Below, one piece after another: positions 1 to 9,274 of a stretch of 54,195 bases of DNA. The stretch covers positions 1 to 54,195 of the forward strand of contig ONAG01000020.1 of the NCBI GenBank assembly GCA_900315745.1. The letters run 5' to 3'. Each line of letters starts with the position of its first letter. The stretch's first letter is position 1. Under the pieces are notes generated by a model. That model ran no database searches, had not been told where the DNA came from, and worked only from the letters and a program-made list of their open reading frames with translations. This DNA comes from an uncultured Prevotellaceae bacterium. GTDB lineage: Bacteria > Bacteroidota > Bacteroidia > Bacteroidales > Bacteroidaceae. Position numbers and translations under genes: made by a program.

Positions 1-2099
1 AGCACCCAGTGGTTCTCGTCGGGGAAGATGAGGAGTTGCGCCTCAATGCCTTTCATGCGGGCTGCATTGAAAGCACTCATTCCCTGAGTTGCATTTATAC
101 GGTAGTCTTTCTCACCGTGAATGCACAATATGGGGGTGTCCCATTGGTCAACAAAACGATGGGGTGAATTGTTGTATGTTCTACGTGCATTGGCTGTCAT
201 GTCTTTGTTCCAATAAGCATCGTCATACTCCCAATTAGAGAACCAGTTTTCTTCTGTTTCTGTGTACATCGCTTCAAGATTGAATGCGCCGTCGTGGGCA
301 ATGAAACACTTGAAGCGCTTGTCGTGGTGACCAGCAAGGTAATATACGCTGAACCCGCCAAAACTGGCTCCGACAGCACCAAGACGGTTCTTGTCCACAT
401 AAGGAAGATTTGCTGTGGCATCATCTATAGCCGTGAGGTAGTCGTCCATGCATTGACCAGTCCAGTCGCCACTGATCTCCTCGCACCACTCACTACCAAA
501 GCCTGGCAGTCCATGTCGGTTTGGTGCCACAATTACATATCCATGTGATGCCATTATCATAAAGTTCCAACGGTAGCTCCAAAATTGTGAAACCGGACTT
601 TGAGGACCTCCCTCACAAAATAGCAACGTAGGATATTTCTTGGCTGCATCGAAATGTGGTGGCAGAATTACCCAATACATCATGTCCTTGCCGTCTGTTG
701 TCTTCACCCAGCGTTGTTCCACACTGCCTTTAGCCAACTGGTCGAGAATGTGTTTGTTCTCTTGTGTCAATTGGGTAACAATTGTCTTCTTTTTTCCCTT
801 GGTAATAGGAGTAACAAGGTATAAGTCGGCAGGTGCCATATAGTTGTGGCGTTCTGCTATCAGTCGCTTGCCATCACCAAGAATTTGAAGCGAACCAAAA
901 TCCGCCCAATCATCTGTTAGCTGTATCAGCTCACCCTTTTTAGTCACAGCATAAAGATTTTCTGTACCATGCCACACGCCTATGAAGTAGAATTGTACAT
1001 CCTTGGTGTCTGACCAGCAAAAATCATCAACATTCGAGTCGAAGGCTTCTGTAACGTATCTCTTTATGCCTGTTTCGAGTTCATATACACATAGGCGTTG
1101 GCGGTCACTCTCATAACCATCACGTGCCATGCTAAGCCATGCAACATATTTGCCGTCGAGTGAGAATTTTGGATTTTGGTCGTAACCAGGGTTGTTTTTC
1201 AGGTTTTCTTCCTTATTGACAGCCTGTGTCTTTAGAGTTTTTGTAGGATTGACACTTGTTTCCTTATAATCAGCTGGTTTGCAAAGATTGCGTGTTGTCT
1301 TTTGGGCAACATCATATAGGAAAATGTCTGAATCTGTAGAAATAGAGTAAGCCAAACCTGTTTTTTTGCGACATGTGTAAGCTATTTGTTTCGAGTCGGT
1401 GCTCCAATCGAGTTGTTCTATGCCTCCAAATGGCTCCATAGGACATTCGAAGGGTTCACCCTCAAGTATGTCTGTCATTGAACCAACACCATCAGCGGTA
1501 ACCTTTGCAACAAATGGGTGCTGAATGCTTTCCACATAATGATCCCAATGACGGTACATCAAATCGGTTACCAACCTGCCTGTTGCCTTTGGAAGGTCTT
1601 CGGGATTCTTTTTTATTATGTCATTGAAAGGCAAAGACTTGATGATTATTACCCATTGACCGTCGGGTGAGAACTTGAATCCCTCCACAGCCCCATCAGT
1701 ATGGCTTATTTGTTTACGGTTGGAACCATCTGCTTCCATTGTCCAGATTTCTCCACCTGTCAAGAATGCCAAACGGTTTCCCAACCATGCAGGGTCGGTT
1801 TCGTTTGATGCGCTTGTGGTAAGTTGTTTTTGTCCACTTCCATCGGTATTGATGACACACAACACATGATGGCTTGCGTTTTCTTTTACACTATAGTATC
1901 CTACTTGATATGCAATACACTTGCCATCTGGAGATGGAGTATAGGCACTAATGCGCCCCATAGCCCACAAGCCTTCAGGTGTAAGCAGGTCGGTCTTCAG
2001 GGATATGTTGCTTTTTCCTATGTTCACTTTTGGTTGTGCTGTTGCAAATACGGAACATGCCAATACGAGGGCAGCCGTAATGATAAATGATTTGTTCAT
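1..2099 (-). CDS. S9 family prolyl oligopeptidase, C-terminus cut by window edge
   Basis: Exported serine peptidase of the S9 (prolyl oligopeptidase/acylaminoacyl-peptidase) family, expected to cleave peptides in the periplasm. The frame is open from an ATG at 2099 to base 1, about 699 codons, with no stop inside the window. It opens with a signal peptide (MNKSFIITAALVLA, then a short stretch ending in AQ). A long beta-propeller-like region carries repeated SPDG motifs. The alpha/beta-hydrolase domain shows the whole catalytic triad: Ser579 in GASFGG, Asp665 in GEKDYRI and His697 in DENHW. Since His697 is only three residues from the edge, just a short tail is missing. It lies 33 bp downstream of yidC on the same strand and has no recognisable promoter of its own, so the two are probably cotranscribed. 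Family is secure; natural substrate is unknown. Confidence 0.93.
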   Translation of the reverse strand, partial: MNKSFIITAALVLACSVFATAQPKVNIGKSNISLKTDLLTPEGLWAMGRISAYTPSPDGKCIAYQVGYYSVKENASHHVLCVINTDGSGQKQLTTSASNETDPAWLGNRLAFLTGGEIWTMEADGSNRKQISHTDGAVEGFKFSPDGQWVIIIKSLPFNDIIKKNPEDLPKATGRLVTDLMYRHWDHYVESIQHPFVAKVTADGVGSMTDILEGEPFECPMEPFGGIEQLDWSTDSKQIAYTCRKKTGLAYSISTDSDIFLYDVAQKTTRNLCKPADYKETSVNPTKTLKTQAVNKEENLKNNPGYDQNPKFSLDGKYVAWLSMARDGYESDRQRLCVYELETGIKRYVTEAFDSNVDDFCWSDTKDVQFYFIGVWHGTENLYAVTKKGELIQLTDDWADFGSLQILGDGKRLIAERHNYMAPADLYLVTPITKGKKKTIVTQLTQENKHILDQLAKGSVEQRWVKTTDGKDMMYWVILPPHFDAAKKYPTLLFCEGGPQSPVSQFWSYRWNFMIMASHGYVIVAPNRHGLPGFGSEWCEEISGDWTGQCMDDYLTAIDDATANLPYVDKNRLGAVGASFGGFSVYYLAGHHDKRFKCFIAHDGAFNLEAMYTETEENWFSNWEYDDAYWNKDMTANARRTYNNSPHRFVDQWDTPILCIHGEKDYRINATQGMSAFNAARMKGIEAQLLIFPDENHWV

Positions 2100-2132
2100 G
2101 GTTTTGGGCTTTTCGTCTAATGCTGCACCTAA

Positions 2133-4034
2133 TTATCTGTTGTTAAGGTTTCTGCGTTTGCGTTCCAGTTCTTCTCTTTTGCGCTGCATTTCCATTTGCT
2201 GTTCCTGCATTTTAGCCAAACGTGCGGCAAGTCCCGACTGTTTCTTGGGATTCGATTTGTTCTCTTTCTTCTTGGCTTCAAGGATTGCAAGCAGTTTCTC
2301 GTCATTTGTGGTTTTACGCAACAAGAACATTATTGCTGCACTGAAGAACAATGAAACAAAATAGTAGAAGTTGAGTCCGGCGGAATAGTCATTGAAAATG
2401 AAGAAGAACATAAGAGGCATGAGCATCATCATCCATTGCATCATTTTCATTTGTTCAGCCTGTTGTCCTACCATTTGATCGCGCTGCTGACGCATGGTCA
2501 TGAAAGAGTACAACAAGTTGGCAACACAGAACAGTATGCAAGTAAGCGACAAATGGTCGCCTATTCCCCATAGGCTTTTGTTCCATTCTATGATTGGGTC
2601 ATAAGTGGACAAGTCGTTTATCCATAGGAAGCTCTCGCCTCGTAGTTGAATGGCGTTAGGTACAAAATTAAACATGGCAATCCAGATAGGCATTTGGATG
2701 AGCATAGGCAGACATCCGCTCATGGGGCTTACACCATATTCAGAATATAGCTTCATTTGTGCTTGTGAACGCTGCATTTGGTCTTCTGGCTTGTCCAAAT
2801 TCTTCGTTGCTTCTTCTATTTTGGGACGAAGCACTCTCATCTTGGCAGAACTCATGTAGCTTTTCTTAACCAAGGGATAAGTAATTGCTTTCAGCAAGAG
2901 AGTAATAAGAATAAGTACGATGCCCATATTGAAGCCTAACTTTGTAAGCCAATCGAACACGTAAATGGTAAACCAACGATTTATATATCTGAACAATGGC
3001 CAACCTAAATACACAAGTCGCTCCATTTTCAGGTCTTTTCCAAATGTGCTTTCCTTTTCAACCTCTTGAAGCAAATGGAAGTCATTTGGTCCATAAAAGA
3101 ATTCTAATTCTGTGGCTGTATTGCCCTTAGGGTCGAAAAAGGTTTCCAACTCCGCATTATACTTCTTTAGGTAACCAGTGCTCTTCTCCTGAGGTATGCT
3201 TGTCAGCAATGAGTTGGGAGCAAAATCTGTCTTGGCTATCATCATGACACTAAAGAACTGGTTCTTGAATGCCACCCAGTCAAGAGCTTCCTCTATTGTC
3301 TCGGTCTTTTCTTGTGTCTCGCTCAGATAGTCGGTGTCCTCGTTTTTCTCTTTGTAGGTTAACGTTGCGTAACGCCCCTCAAAGGCATGGCCTTTCTCTT
3401 GTTGCTTGCAGTTCTCACGCCAGGATATCCCCATGCTGTGAGTCTTTGTTGAGAAAAGACCTTCCATGCCCACAGCTTTCATGCTAAAGTGCGCAAGATA
3501 ATCAGGTCCAAGAACATAGCGCATTTCAATACTGCGACCATCGCCGGCATCAGCGGTGAAAGTGACAGTGCTGTCAGATTGTTCCGAAGGAGTGAAGTAC
3601 AAATCGGATGTTGCAATGTTGTTTTCCTTTCCTTCCAATTTGAAATCCAATTGTTGGTCTTTGCCTTCGAATATGGTGACATCTGCATTGCCATCTCTGT
3701 CTTTGAAATTCTTCACCACGGCTTTTGTCACTGTGCCTCCCTTGGTGCTTAGTGTCAGTTCCAACTTCTCGTTCTTCAACACGATATCATTGGCTTGACC
3801 CGAAAGAGCATTATGGAAAAGGGCGGTACTGTCTTCACGGGCAAGAGCCAAGTCTGAAGTCTTTTTTGCCTCTTCTTTTTTCTTGAGTTCTACAGCCTTC
3901 TTTTGTTCTGCTTCTGCTTTTGCTATTTCTTCTTGTTGTGCTTTTAGTTCTTCTTCGCTGGGACTATTAAACCAACTGAATCCTATCAGAACCAGTGCAA
4001 TAAGTACAAAACCGGTGATTGTATTTCTATCCAT
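2133..4034 (-). CDS. yidC: Membrane protein insertase YidC
   Basis: YidC/Oxa1 insertase, which places membrane proteins in the inner membrane with or without SecYEG. The 633 residues begin with an N-terminal membrane anchor (residues about 6-25), then a Lys/Glu-rich coiled linker (about 28-60) and a large periplasmic beta-domain (about 75-340). The conserved C-terminal 60KD_IMP core follows, with several hydrophobic segments (about 350-600), the pattern KSYMSSAKMR and a methionine-rich amphipathic stretch. The tail is strongly basic (KRKREELERKRRN), as expected for ribosome contact. Length matches Bacteroidetes YidC. A full -33/-7 promoter about 160 bp upstream drives it, and the S9 peptidase gene follows after 33 bp. 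Confidence 0.97.
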   Translation of the reverse strand: MDRNTITGFVLIALVLIGFSWFNSPSEEELKAQQEEIAKAEAEQKKAVELKKKEEAKKTSDLALAREDSTALFHNALSGQANDIVLKNEKLELTLSTKGGTVTKAVVKNFKDRDGNADVTIFEGKDQQLDFKLEGKENNIATSDLYFTPSEQSDSTVTFTADAGDGRSIEMRYVLGPDYLAHFSMKAVGMEGLFSTKTHSMGISWRENCKQQEKGHAFEGRYATLTYKEKNEDTDYLSETQEKTETIEEALDWVAFKNQFFSVMMIAKTDFAPNSLLTSIPQEKSTGYLKKYNAELETFFDPKGNTATELEFFYGPNDFHLLQEVEKESTFGKDLKMERLVYLGWPLFRYINRWFTIYVFDWLTKLGFNMGIVLILITLLLKAITYPLVKKSYMSSAKMRVLRPKIEEATKNLDKPEDQMQRSQAQMKLYSEYGVSPMSGCLPMLIQMPIWIAMFNFVPNAIQLRGESFLWINDLSTYDPIIEWNKSLWGIGDHLSLTCILFCVANLLYSFMTMRQQRDQMVGQQAEQMKMMQWMMMLMPLMFFFIFNDYSAGLNFYYFVSLFFSAAIMFLLRKTTNDEKLLAILEAKKKENKSNPKKQSGLAARLAKMQEQQMEMQRKREELERKRRNLNNR

Positions 4035-4191
4035 GTCTTTAATTTAATCGCTATTTTTGGCGAATGATGATTTATCTATTTTGTATTGGTTAAGCGGATG
4101 ACATCGTGTTTAGACTTTCATACACAGAAGGCTAATGGATGAAATCCGAATTCAAATTCACATTAAGATTGGTCGTTCAACTATCAAAGTG

Positions 4192-4223
4192 CAAAATTAC
4201 TGCTTTTCCATGACATTCACAAA
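4192..4223 (-). promoter_or_regulatory. Promoter for yidC
   Basis: On the minus strand a -7 box TAATTTTG (4192-4199) lies exactly 20 nt from a -33 TTTG (4220-4223), the Bacteroidetes primary sigma-factor arrangement. Inferred transcription start is near 4185, giving a leader of about 150 nt before the yidC ATG at 4034. Confidence 0.75.
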
Positions 4224-4302
4224 TGCTTGCTTCTAAATTTGCTGATATAATGTAAAAAATGAAATCTGTCAACTATAATTATAGACATTTCGTTTTTTTT
4301 AT

Positions 4303-4310
4303 TAATTTTG
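4303..4310 (+). promoter_or_regulatory. Promoter -7 box for the DUF3078 gene
   Basis: TAATTTTG matches TAnnTTTG exactly and lies 27 nt before the ATG at 4338. It is divergent from the yidC promoter. No clear TTTG -33 element was seen. The 303-bp gap between the two genes (4035-4337) otherwise holds only AT-rich sequence. Confidence 0.65.
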
Positions 4311-4337
4311 CACAAAATAATCAATACGACTAAGAGT

Positions 4338-5663
4338 ATGAGAAAGATTTTTACTTTTTTGATGATGGCTTTCGCTTTGTATGGTGAAGCACAAAACACA
4401 AATCACGAGAGGCGAAACATTGAGTATCTGGAGTATCAAGTAAACAAGAACTATTCCGATTCTTTGGTGGCATACAAAGAAAGACTTGACTCTCTGCAAG
4501 AGGCTCTTGAAGCCTTGGATGATGCAGGCATTGCAGACGGGCGCTTTTATCGTCTTTTTGCCCCTCTTACTTTCTATCATTCACCAGCCAAGAAAGCCTT
4601 GAGACTTGCACAAAGAAATGCAACGGATGATGGTTTGGAAGATGAAATAGACAACACGTTGCTTGGCGTATATCTGAACAGGCCCGACCTTGTAACAAAT
4701 AGTGAAACCAAGTTGCACTCAATAGGAGGGGTAAGTAATGAAATCATCATTCCTATCCAACAAGATGTAGAGTTAGTGGAGAAAGCCTTGCCCATAGAAC
4801 AAGAATTGTTGGCTGATACAGCTGTAGAAGTGCTTGTTACAAAGCCTAATTTCTGGAAAATCAAAGGAGACTATTTCTTGCAAGGACTTCAAACTTATAT
4901 CTCAAGCAACTGGTATAAAGGAGGAGAAAGCAATTACTCTATATTGGGTAGCATCACCATGGAGGCAAATTATGACAACCAACAGAAAATAAAATGGGAC
5001 AACAAGTTGGAAATGAAATTGGGGTTCCTCACATCCAAAAGCGATAGCCTTCACTCTTTCAAAGCCAATGAAGACCTTATCCGTCTAACGAGCAAATTGG
5101 GCTTGCAAGCTACAAAACGTTGGTATTATACTCTGCAACTTTTGGCTTATACCCAATTCACAAAGGGTTTCAAAAGCAATGATTATAAGATATATTCCGA
5201 TTTCTTCTCTCCATTCAACCTGAACATTTCTTTCGGTATGGATTATAAAGTAGAAGCATGGAACAAGAAACTGACAGGAAACATTCACTTAGCTCCCATT
5301 TCATATAACTTTAAGTATGTGGGAAGACGGTTTTTTGAAAGGGATAACAAGACATGGTTCCCTACAAGATATGGCATAGATAAGGAAAAGCACGCCCTTC
5401 ATGAATTTGGTCCTCAATATACAATTGACCTCAAATGGGCAATAGCAGAAAACATTTCATATCAGACACGCATGTATGGCTTTACAAATTTACGTCGTTA
5501 TGAATGGGAATGGGAGAATACTTTCACATTTAATTTCAACAAGTACATTTCCACCAAATTGTTCCTCTATCCTCGATTCGACGACAGTATTGCACGCGAT
5601 GAACATCATGGATACTTCCAATTCAAGGAGTTTATGTCGCTTGGATTCTCATATAATTTCTAA
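4338..5663 (+). CDS. DUF3078 family outer-membrane beta-barrel protein
   Basis: Predicted outer-membrane protein of the Bacteroidetes DUF3078 family; no function is established for it. From the ATG at 4338 it has 441 residues. It starts with a signal peptide (RKIFTFLMMAFALYGEAQ) followed by a coiled N-terminal region of about 90 residues. From about residue 170 the family core is visible: FWKIKGDYFLQGLQTYISSNW, then alternating aromatic beta-strands and a C-terminal strand ending in FSYNF, typical of barrels inserted by BamA. A longer reading from a TTG at 4308 is rejected because that codon lies inside the -7 promoter box. It stands alone, divergent from yidC and convergent with the DUF1573 gene. 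Confidence 0.85.
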   Translation: MRKIFTFLMMAFALYGEAQNTNHERRNIEYLEYQVNKNYSDSLVAYKERLDSLQEALEALDDAGIADGRFYRLFAPLTFYHSPAKKALRLAQRNATDDGLEDEIDNTLLGVYLNRPDLVTNSETKLHSIGGVSNEIIIPIQQDVELVEKALPIEQELLADTAVEVLVTKPNFWKIKGDYFLQGLQTYISSNWYKGGESNYSILGSITMEANYDNQQKIKWDNKLEMKLGFLTSKSDSLHSFKANEDLIRLTSKLGLQATKRWYYTLQLLAYTQFTKGFKSNDYKIYSDFFSPFNLNISFGMDYKVEAWNKKLTGNIHLAPISYNFKYVGRRFFERDNKTWFPTRYGIDKEKHALHEFGPQYTIDLKWAIAENISYQTRMYGFTNLRRYEWEWENTFTFNFNKYISTKLFLYPRFDDSIARDEHHGYFQFKEFMSLGFSYNF

Positions 5664-5694
5664 AGAAACAACAAAACCAGTTTTGATATAAAGA

Positions 5695-5729
5695 AATGGC
5701 GGACAAATCCTCGTGATTTATCCGCCATT
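5695..5729. terminator. Hairpin between converging genes
   Basis: Arms AATGGCGGA (5695-5703) and TCCGCCATT (5721-5729) pair perfectly. One C/A mismatch and a further 5-bp stem (AAATC with GATTT) lie inside, around a 5-nt loop. It sits 31 bp after the DUF3078 stop and 34 bp before the DUF1573 stop, so it probably serves both transcripts. The flanks are AT-rich but carry no long T run. Confidence 0.7.
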
Positions 5730-5763
5730 ATTATAATTTCAAGTTCTTACTTCTTTGAAGGCT

Positions 5764-6150
5764 TTATTCTTCAGTCATGTCTCCTTCTACGTATAGTCGC
5801 GTCATTTCTGTGACACCATTTGTTCGCACTGTTATGCTCTTTTTGAAGTGTCCTGGAATTTTGCCAGCTCCATTATAAGTTACTTCAATCGTTCCCTTCT
5901 CACCTGGTGCGATGGGAGATTGTGTATATTTTGGTACGGTGCAACCACAACTGGCAACAGCTTGATTGATAATCAATGGTGCGTCGCCTACGTTGGTGAA
6001 AGAAAAAGTACATTTTTGTACTGCATCCTTTTCTGTGAATTGGCCGAAATTGTGAGTTTTTTTGTCAAACTTGATTTCTGCCTGCTTCTGTGCTGCTGCA
6101 AATGTGAAGGAACAGAGCAACAGCAATGTCATCATTAAGTATTTTTTCAT
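5764..6150 (-). CDS. DUF1573 domain protein (exported)
   Basis: Small exported protein of 128 residues with a clear signal peptide (KKYLMMTLLLLCSFTFAAAQ). The rest is one DUF1573 immunoglobulin-like domain. Diagnostic features are HNFGQFTEKDAVQKCTFSFTNVG, then LIINQAVASCGCTVPKY and a closing EVTYNGAGKIPGHFKKSITV. The CGCTVP motif is the family hallmark. Proteins of this family are abundant in Bacteroidetes and no biochemical role is established. It has its own promoter (6187-6194) and appears monocistronic. Confidence 0.92.
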   Translation of the reverse strand: MKKYLMMTLLLLCSFTFAAAQKQAEIKFDKKTHNFGQFTEKDAVQKCTFSFTNVGDAPLIINQAVASCGCTVPKYTQSPIAPGEKGTIEVTYNGAGKIPGHFKKSITVRTNGVTEMTRLYVEGDMTEE

Positions 6151-6186
6151 ATGTATAATTATTTATATTTGCATTCACTAACGATG

Positions 6187-6194
6187 CAAAAATA
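6187..6194 (-). promoter_or_regulatory. Promoter -7 box for the DUF1573 gene
   Basis: TATTTTTG on the minus strand matches TAnnTTTG and lies 36 nt upstream of the ATG at 6150. No good -33 TTTG was found. A TATATTTG on the plus strand at 6163-6170 faces into the DUF1573 leader without a gene behind it and is taken as chance. Confidence 0.55.
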
Positions 6195-6280
6195 CGTCAT
6201 TTTGCCGTATTTCCTTTTTTTTTATGTGTTTATTGCATTAATTTAACAAATGTTTTCAATGATTATCTTTTCAAGTTGAG

Positions 6281-8383
6281 TTACAAAGTAGATCTGAACT
6301 TTTTCAACACATCACACTGCTGCACATATTTTGGCACTTTGGCAGTCTGGTATTCCACATAATTATTTAGGTCATAGAGTGCCTTGTATTGGCGGTTTTT
6401 ACGATGTGGTATAATGATCTGTTTGTTGTTGTTCCAATCATAGTCCCAATCACACCATGCTTCGTTAGGGATGAACGCAAGACCATATAAGCTATTTAAA
6501 TGAAGTGTGTAGTTGCTACTTTGTGCACTTTCATTCAGGTACCTTATGGCTTCTGCCACAAAGTCCAAGCGATCCACACGTGCAGTGTCGGTTATACTTT
6601 GTCCATATTCTGTGATGAACCAACAATCTCCCAAATATGACGCTTGGTAGTATCTTGTTGCCAAATTGTATGCCAATTGTTTCTGTGTCTCACCGCTTGA
6701 TTGGTTGTAACTGCTTTGAAGGTTAATCATGTCTTGACAGAAGTCAACCTTCTTATTAGTGGAAGAACCTTGGGCATCATCGTCACGTTGTTTGTACAAC
6801 CAACGGGGTAGGGTGAAGTCACGGTAGGTATATTCATACATTCTTTGACGGGTAAGGAAATCATGTGAAACCTTTTTTAAATAAGGTATTGCTTTTGCGA
6901 ATTCTCCATTTGCCAAGTAAGTAGTACCGATGACGTCATCATAGTATTCCTCGTGGTAATCTTTATTGAATGATTTCAGGTATGCTTCCAATGGGTCACT
7001 TGCTTTTTGTCCAAGGAAATTCTTATATGAAATAAGTTGCTCGGCAGTCATTTGGTCAAGTGAATAAAAATATTCACTGGAATAACTTGGAGCGAATGGC
7101 TGGTCAGCATTATTATTTAGTGCAAGCAGTTTTGTTGGAGTGTCATCCATTGTCAAAAGAAGCAAATTAGCAATGTTGTGGTTGCCATTTTCTGCATACT
7201 TTGGGACAAGATTGTCGTGTACAAGACGGACAAGAACCTCATAATAGTGGTTGTTGTAGTAATTGTATTCGTTTTCACGGTTGTTGTCACCTTCTTCCTT
7301 TATTTTTTCAACGAGCCATTTCATTTCCTCTACCAACCAATTGCTGTAATTTGCATTATCGATAGGGTTGGCATTGGCAGAAACCACCAATCTGATGGCG
7401 CGTGCATTGTCTTTCATGCGTTGTGTTCCACCCATGGAAACGGCTTCATTCAAGGTCTCCATGGCTTTCTTGGGCTCTCCATATAGATATTGCAATTCAC
7501 CTATTGCAGCCTTCCATAGAGCTGGCGATTTGCTTTTCCCTTCTTTTATCACATTTTGGGCGAAATCAATGAATCCTTCTGCGTCCTTTTGCAATACAAC
7601 CCTGGCATCCAATACGTCTTCAACCCATTCTTTGTCACATTTGCTATCCAAACTCTCTTGGTTGTTGTTTACAAAGTCTTGGATTAGGAAGAGCAACGCA
7701 CGAGAGTTGGGATTCTCCTTGTATATCGTCATGATTCCTTGCAAATTACGCTGTTTGCGCAAAGCCCATTTTATACTTACGAAATCACCTTGATCGGCGA
7801 ACATTTCACATGCCTCGGCTCTTTTGCCCAGGTGAAGCAAGGCGCCAGCATAAATGTTTTGCATCATTTCACGATACACGCTTGAAGGTTGCTTGGAAGC
7901 ATTTTTCTTCCATAGCGACACATTTTCCTCGTGATTTCCAAGCACCATGTTTGAACGCATGCGCAACAATAGCCATTGGGCTTTAAGCCTTGTGCCACGA
8001 TAGCGAGTGGCTTCATCTCGCATCGCATTAAGGTCTATTATGCGTTGGTTCAGTTCTTCTTTTGTGGGATAATTCCACGACTCTCCCAATTTGCTGCAAA
8101 TATCCAAGTACTTGTTGAGATGAGTGAGATAGTTTACCATCTCCGTGTCATTCTTTTGCTTGGCAAGCTCCATTATCTCATCTTCGTTCCATCTGTAAGA
8201 GTCATATTTCCCATCAGTGTATCCTTTCCAGAATAGGTCAATCTGCTCTCCATATTTGTTGCTTTCCATCATTTCTCGACGGAAAGCACTAAAAAGATAA
8301 TAGTTGGTGGTTTGTATCCAAGCACATCCCCAAGCAGCGGCATTCAATGCCAGCATAAGGCTAATGGTTATAAATCTTTTCAT
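6281..8383 (-). CDS. Exported helical-repeat protein, unrecognised family
   Basis: I do not recognise a named family. The 700 residues start with a signal peptide (KRFITISLMLALNAAAWG) followed by CAW; the Cys could be a lipid-anchor site, but Trp at -2 makes a poor lipobox. The mature part is rich in paired helices with TPR-like spacing (for example AGALLHLGKRAEACEMFADQG and GEFAKAIPYLKKVSHDF), Tyr, Asn and Glu. Similar large Cys-start, Tyr-rich exported proteins of unknown role occur in Bacteroidales (from memory). The ATG overlaps the last 23 bp of the upstream gene, which implies translational coupling. The two products are therefore likely to act together. Confidence 0.75.
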   Translation of the reverse strand: MKRFITISLMLALNAAAWGCAWIQTTNYYLFSAFRREMMESNKYGEQIDLFWKGYTDGKYDSYRWNEDEIMELAKQKNDTEMVNYLTHLNKYLDICSKLGESWNYPTKEELNQRIIDLNAMRDEATRYRGTRLKAQWLLLRMRSNMVLGNHEENVSLWKKNASKQPSSVYREMMQNIYAGALLHLGKRAEACEMFADQGDFVSIKWALRKQRNLQGIMTIYKENPNSRALLFLIQDFVNNNQESLDSKCDKEWVEDVLDARVVLQKDAEGFIDFAQNVIKEGKSKSPALWKAAIGELQYLYGEPKKAMETLNEAVSMGGTQRMKDNARAIRLVVSANANPIDNANYSNWLVEEMKWLVEKIKEEGDNNRENEYNYYNNHYYEVLVRLVHDNLVPKYAENGNHNIANLLLLTMDDTPTKLLALNNNADQPFAPSYSSEYFYSLDQMTAEQLISYKNFLGQKASDPLEAYLKSFNKDYHEEYYDDVIGTTYLANGEFAKAIPYLKKVSHDFLTRQRMYEYTYRDFTLPRWLYKQRDDDAQGSSTNKKVDFCQDMINLQSSYNQSSGETQKQLAYNLATRYYQASYLGDCWFITEYGQSITDTARVDRLDFVAEAIRYLNESAQSSNYTLHLNSLYGLAFIPNEAWCDWDYDWNNNKQIIIPHRKNRQYKALYDLNNYVEYQTAKVPKYVQQCDVLKKFRSTL

Positions 8384-9110
8384 AATGGCTTTTATTTATT
8401 CTTTTCATGTTGTTTTTGCTTATTTCGAAAAGTATCGTCTCGTCGTTGGCTGTCGTTTTCAAGCGACTTATAACATTCTTGGCTTCTTGAACTGTTTCAA
8501 GGTCTGCCTCATAGGTGATAAGTGTGTCGCCATCAAACATAGGAAGGTCATCGTCGTGCATGATGCCTACCAAATGGTTACCACGCCATAATACCGACAA
8601 GGAGAACACTGGATATGCCGTACTTAAAGGTAGTGGGTAGGAATCCAATTGTTTCAAATATGGGGCAGCATCATCCAAATCGAGTATTGGATTATGGTCA
8701 CGTTTTCTCAAATCACCGGTGTTGTACATCATAAGCACCCCTTTGTCAACTGGAGGTGGGGCTTCAGAAAGTTGGTGAAGCCTAATAGTTGCCGAGAGTT
8801 TCAATCCTTTGTCATGCAATGAGTCGCGTAGATTGGAGAGCATTTCAAAATAGGTCTTGCGAGTGCTCATGCTCCAGTCGCAGTCGATTTGTATTTCTTT
8901 TACTCCTGCCACATCATGTGTTTCCGACATTTGAAGTACTCTCTTAAGAATAAGTTGGTCGAGATTTTTCGTCTCTTTTGACAGGCAGTTGTTAACAATA
9001 TACACCGTTGGAACGATTTCCACGTTTGGGGGTAGGGGACTTGCAAACCTGATTGTAGCATTTGGCATGACATCCCCATTATCATCAACCACCACATCGA
9101 AATAACGCAA
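8361..9110 (-). CDS. Barrel-like DUF3142-related protein, N-terminus missing or frameshifted
   Basis: The readable part (249 residues from a TTG at 9110) looks like the body of a TIM-barrel-type protein resembling DUF3142. It has a first strand IYLRYFDVV, then EIQIDCDWS, a middle strand LKLSATIRLHQL and VLMMYNTGDL. I am only moderately sure of the family. No ATG lies at the 5' end: the frame is open back to a TGA just before codons reading AKNCRHTSFDNEIGR, so coding likelihood extends upstream of the TTG, and no signal peptide is present. A nearby ATG (9165) is in a different frame and stops early; removing one base around 9136-9138 would join it to this frame. AGGAAG precedes the TTG, so a TTG start cannot be excluded. 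The stop overlaps the next gene by 23 bp. Confidence 0.6.
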   Translation of the reverse strand: MRYFDVVVDDNGDVMPNATIRFASPLPPNVEIVPTVYIVNNCLSKETKNLDQLILKRVLQMSETHDVAGVKEIQIDCDWSMSTRKTYFEMLSNLRDSLHDKGLKLSATIRLHQLSEAPPPVDKGVLMMYNTGDLRKRDHNPILDLDDAAPYLKQLDSYPLPLSTAYPVFSLSVLWRGNHLVGIMHDDDLPMFDGDTLITYEADLETVQEAKNVISRLKTTANDETILFEISKNNMKRINKSHYEKIYNH

Positions 9111-9190
9111 ATATATTCTTCCTATTTCGTTGTCGAAAGATGTATGACGACAATTTTTGGCTCATATCATTCAAGTTTACTTTACAAGCG

Positions 9191-9198
9191 CAAACTTA
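9191..9198 (-). promoter_or_regulatory. Candidate promoter for the barrel-like protein operon
   Basis: TAAGTTTG on the minus strand fits TAnnTTTG. It lies between the nuclease gene stop (9275) and the barrel-like gene, with a start predicted near 9184. No -33 element was seen. If real, the transcript begins before the out-of-frame ATG at 9165, which supports that ATG being the ancestral start. Confidence 0.45.
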
Positions 9199-9274
9199 CT
9201 CATTTTTTGCCGTCCGTCCTATTATTGTTTGCAGTTTTTTTTCTTAATATAGACAAAAATGAACGATTAGAGTG

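Noticed and set aside
6163-6170. Plus-strand TATATTTG near the DUF1573 gene
   Set aside because: No gene follows on the plus strand; a chance match in an AT-rich leader.
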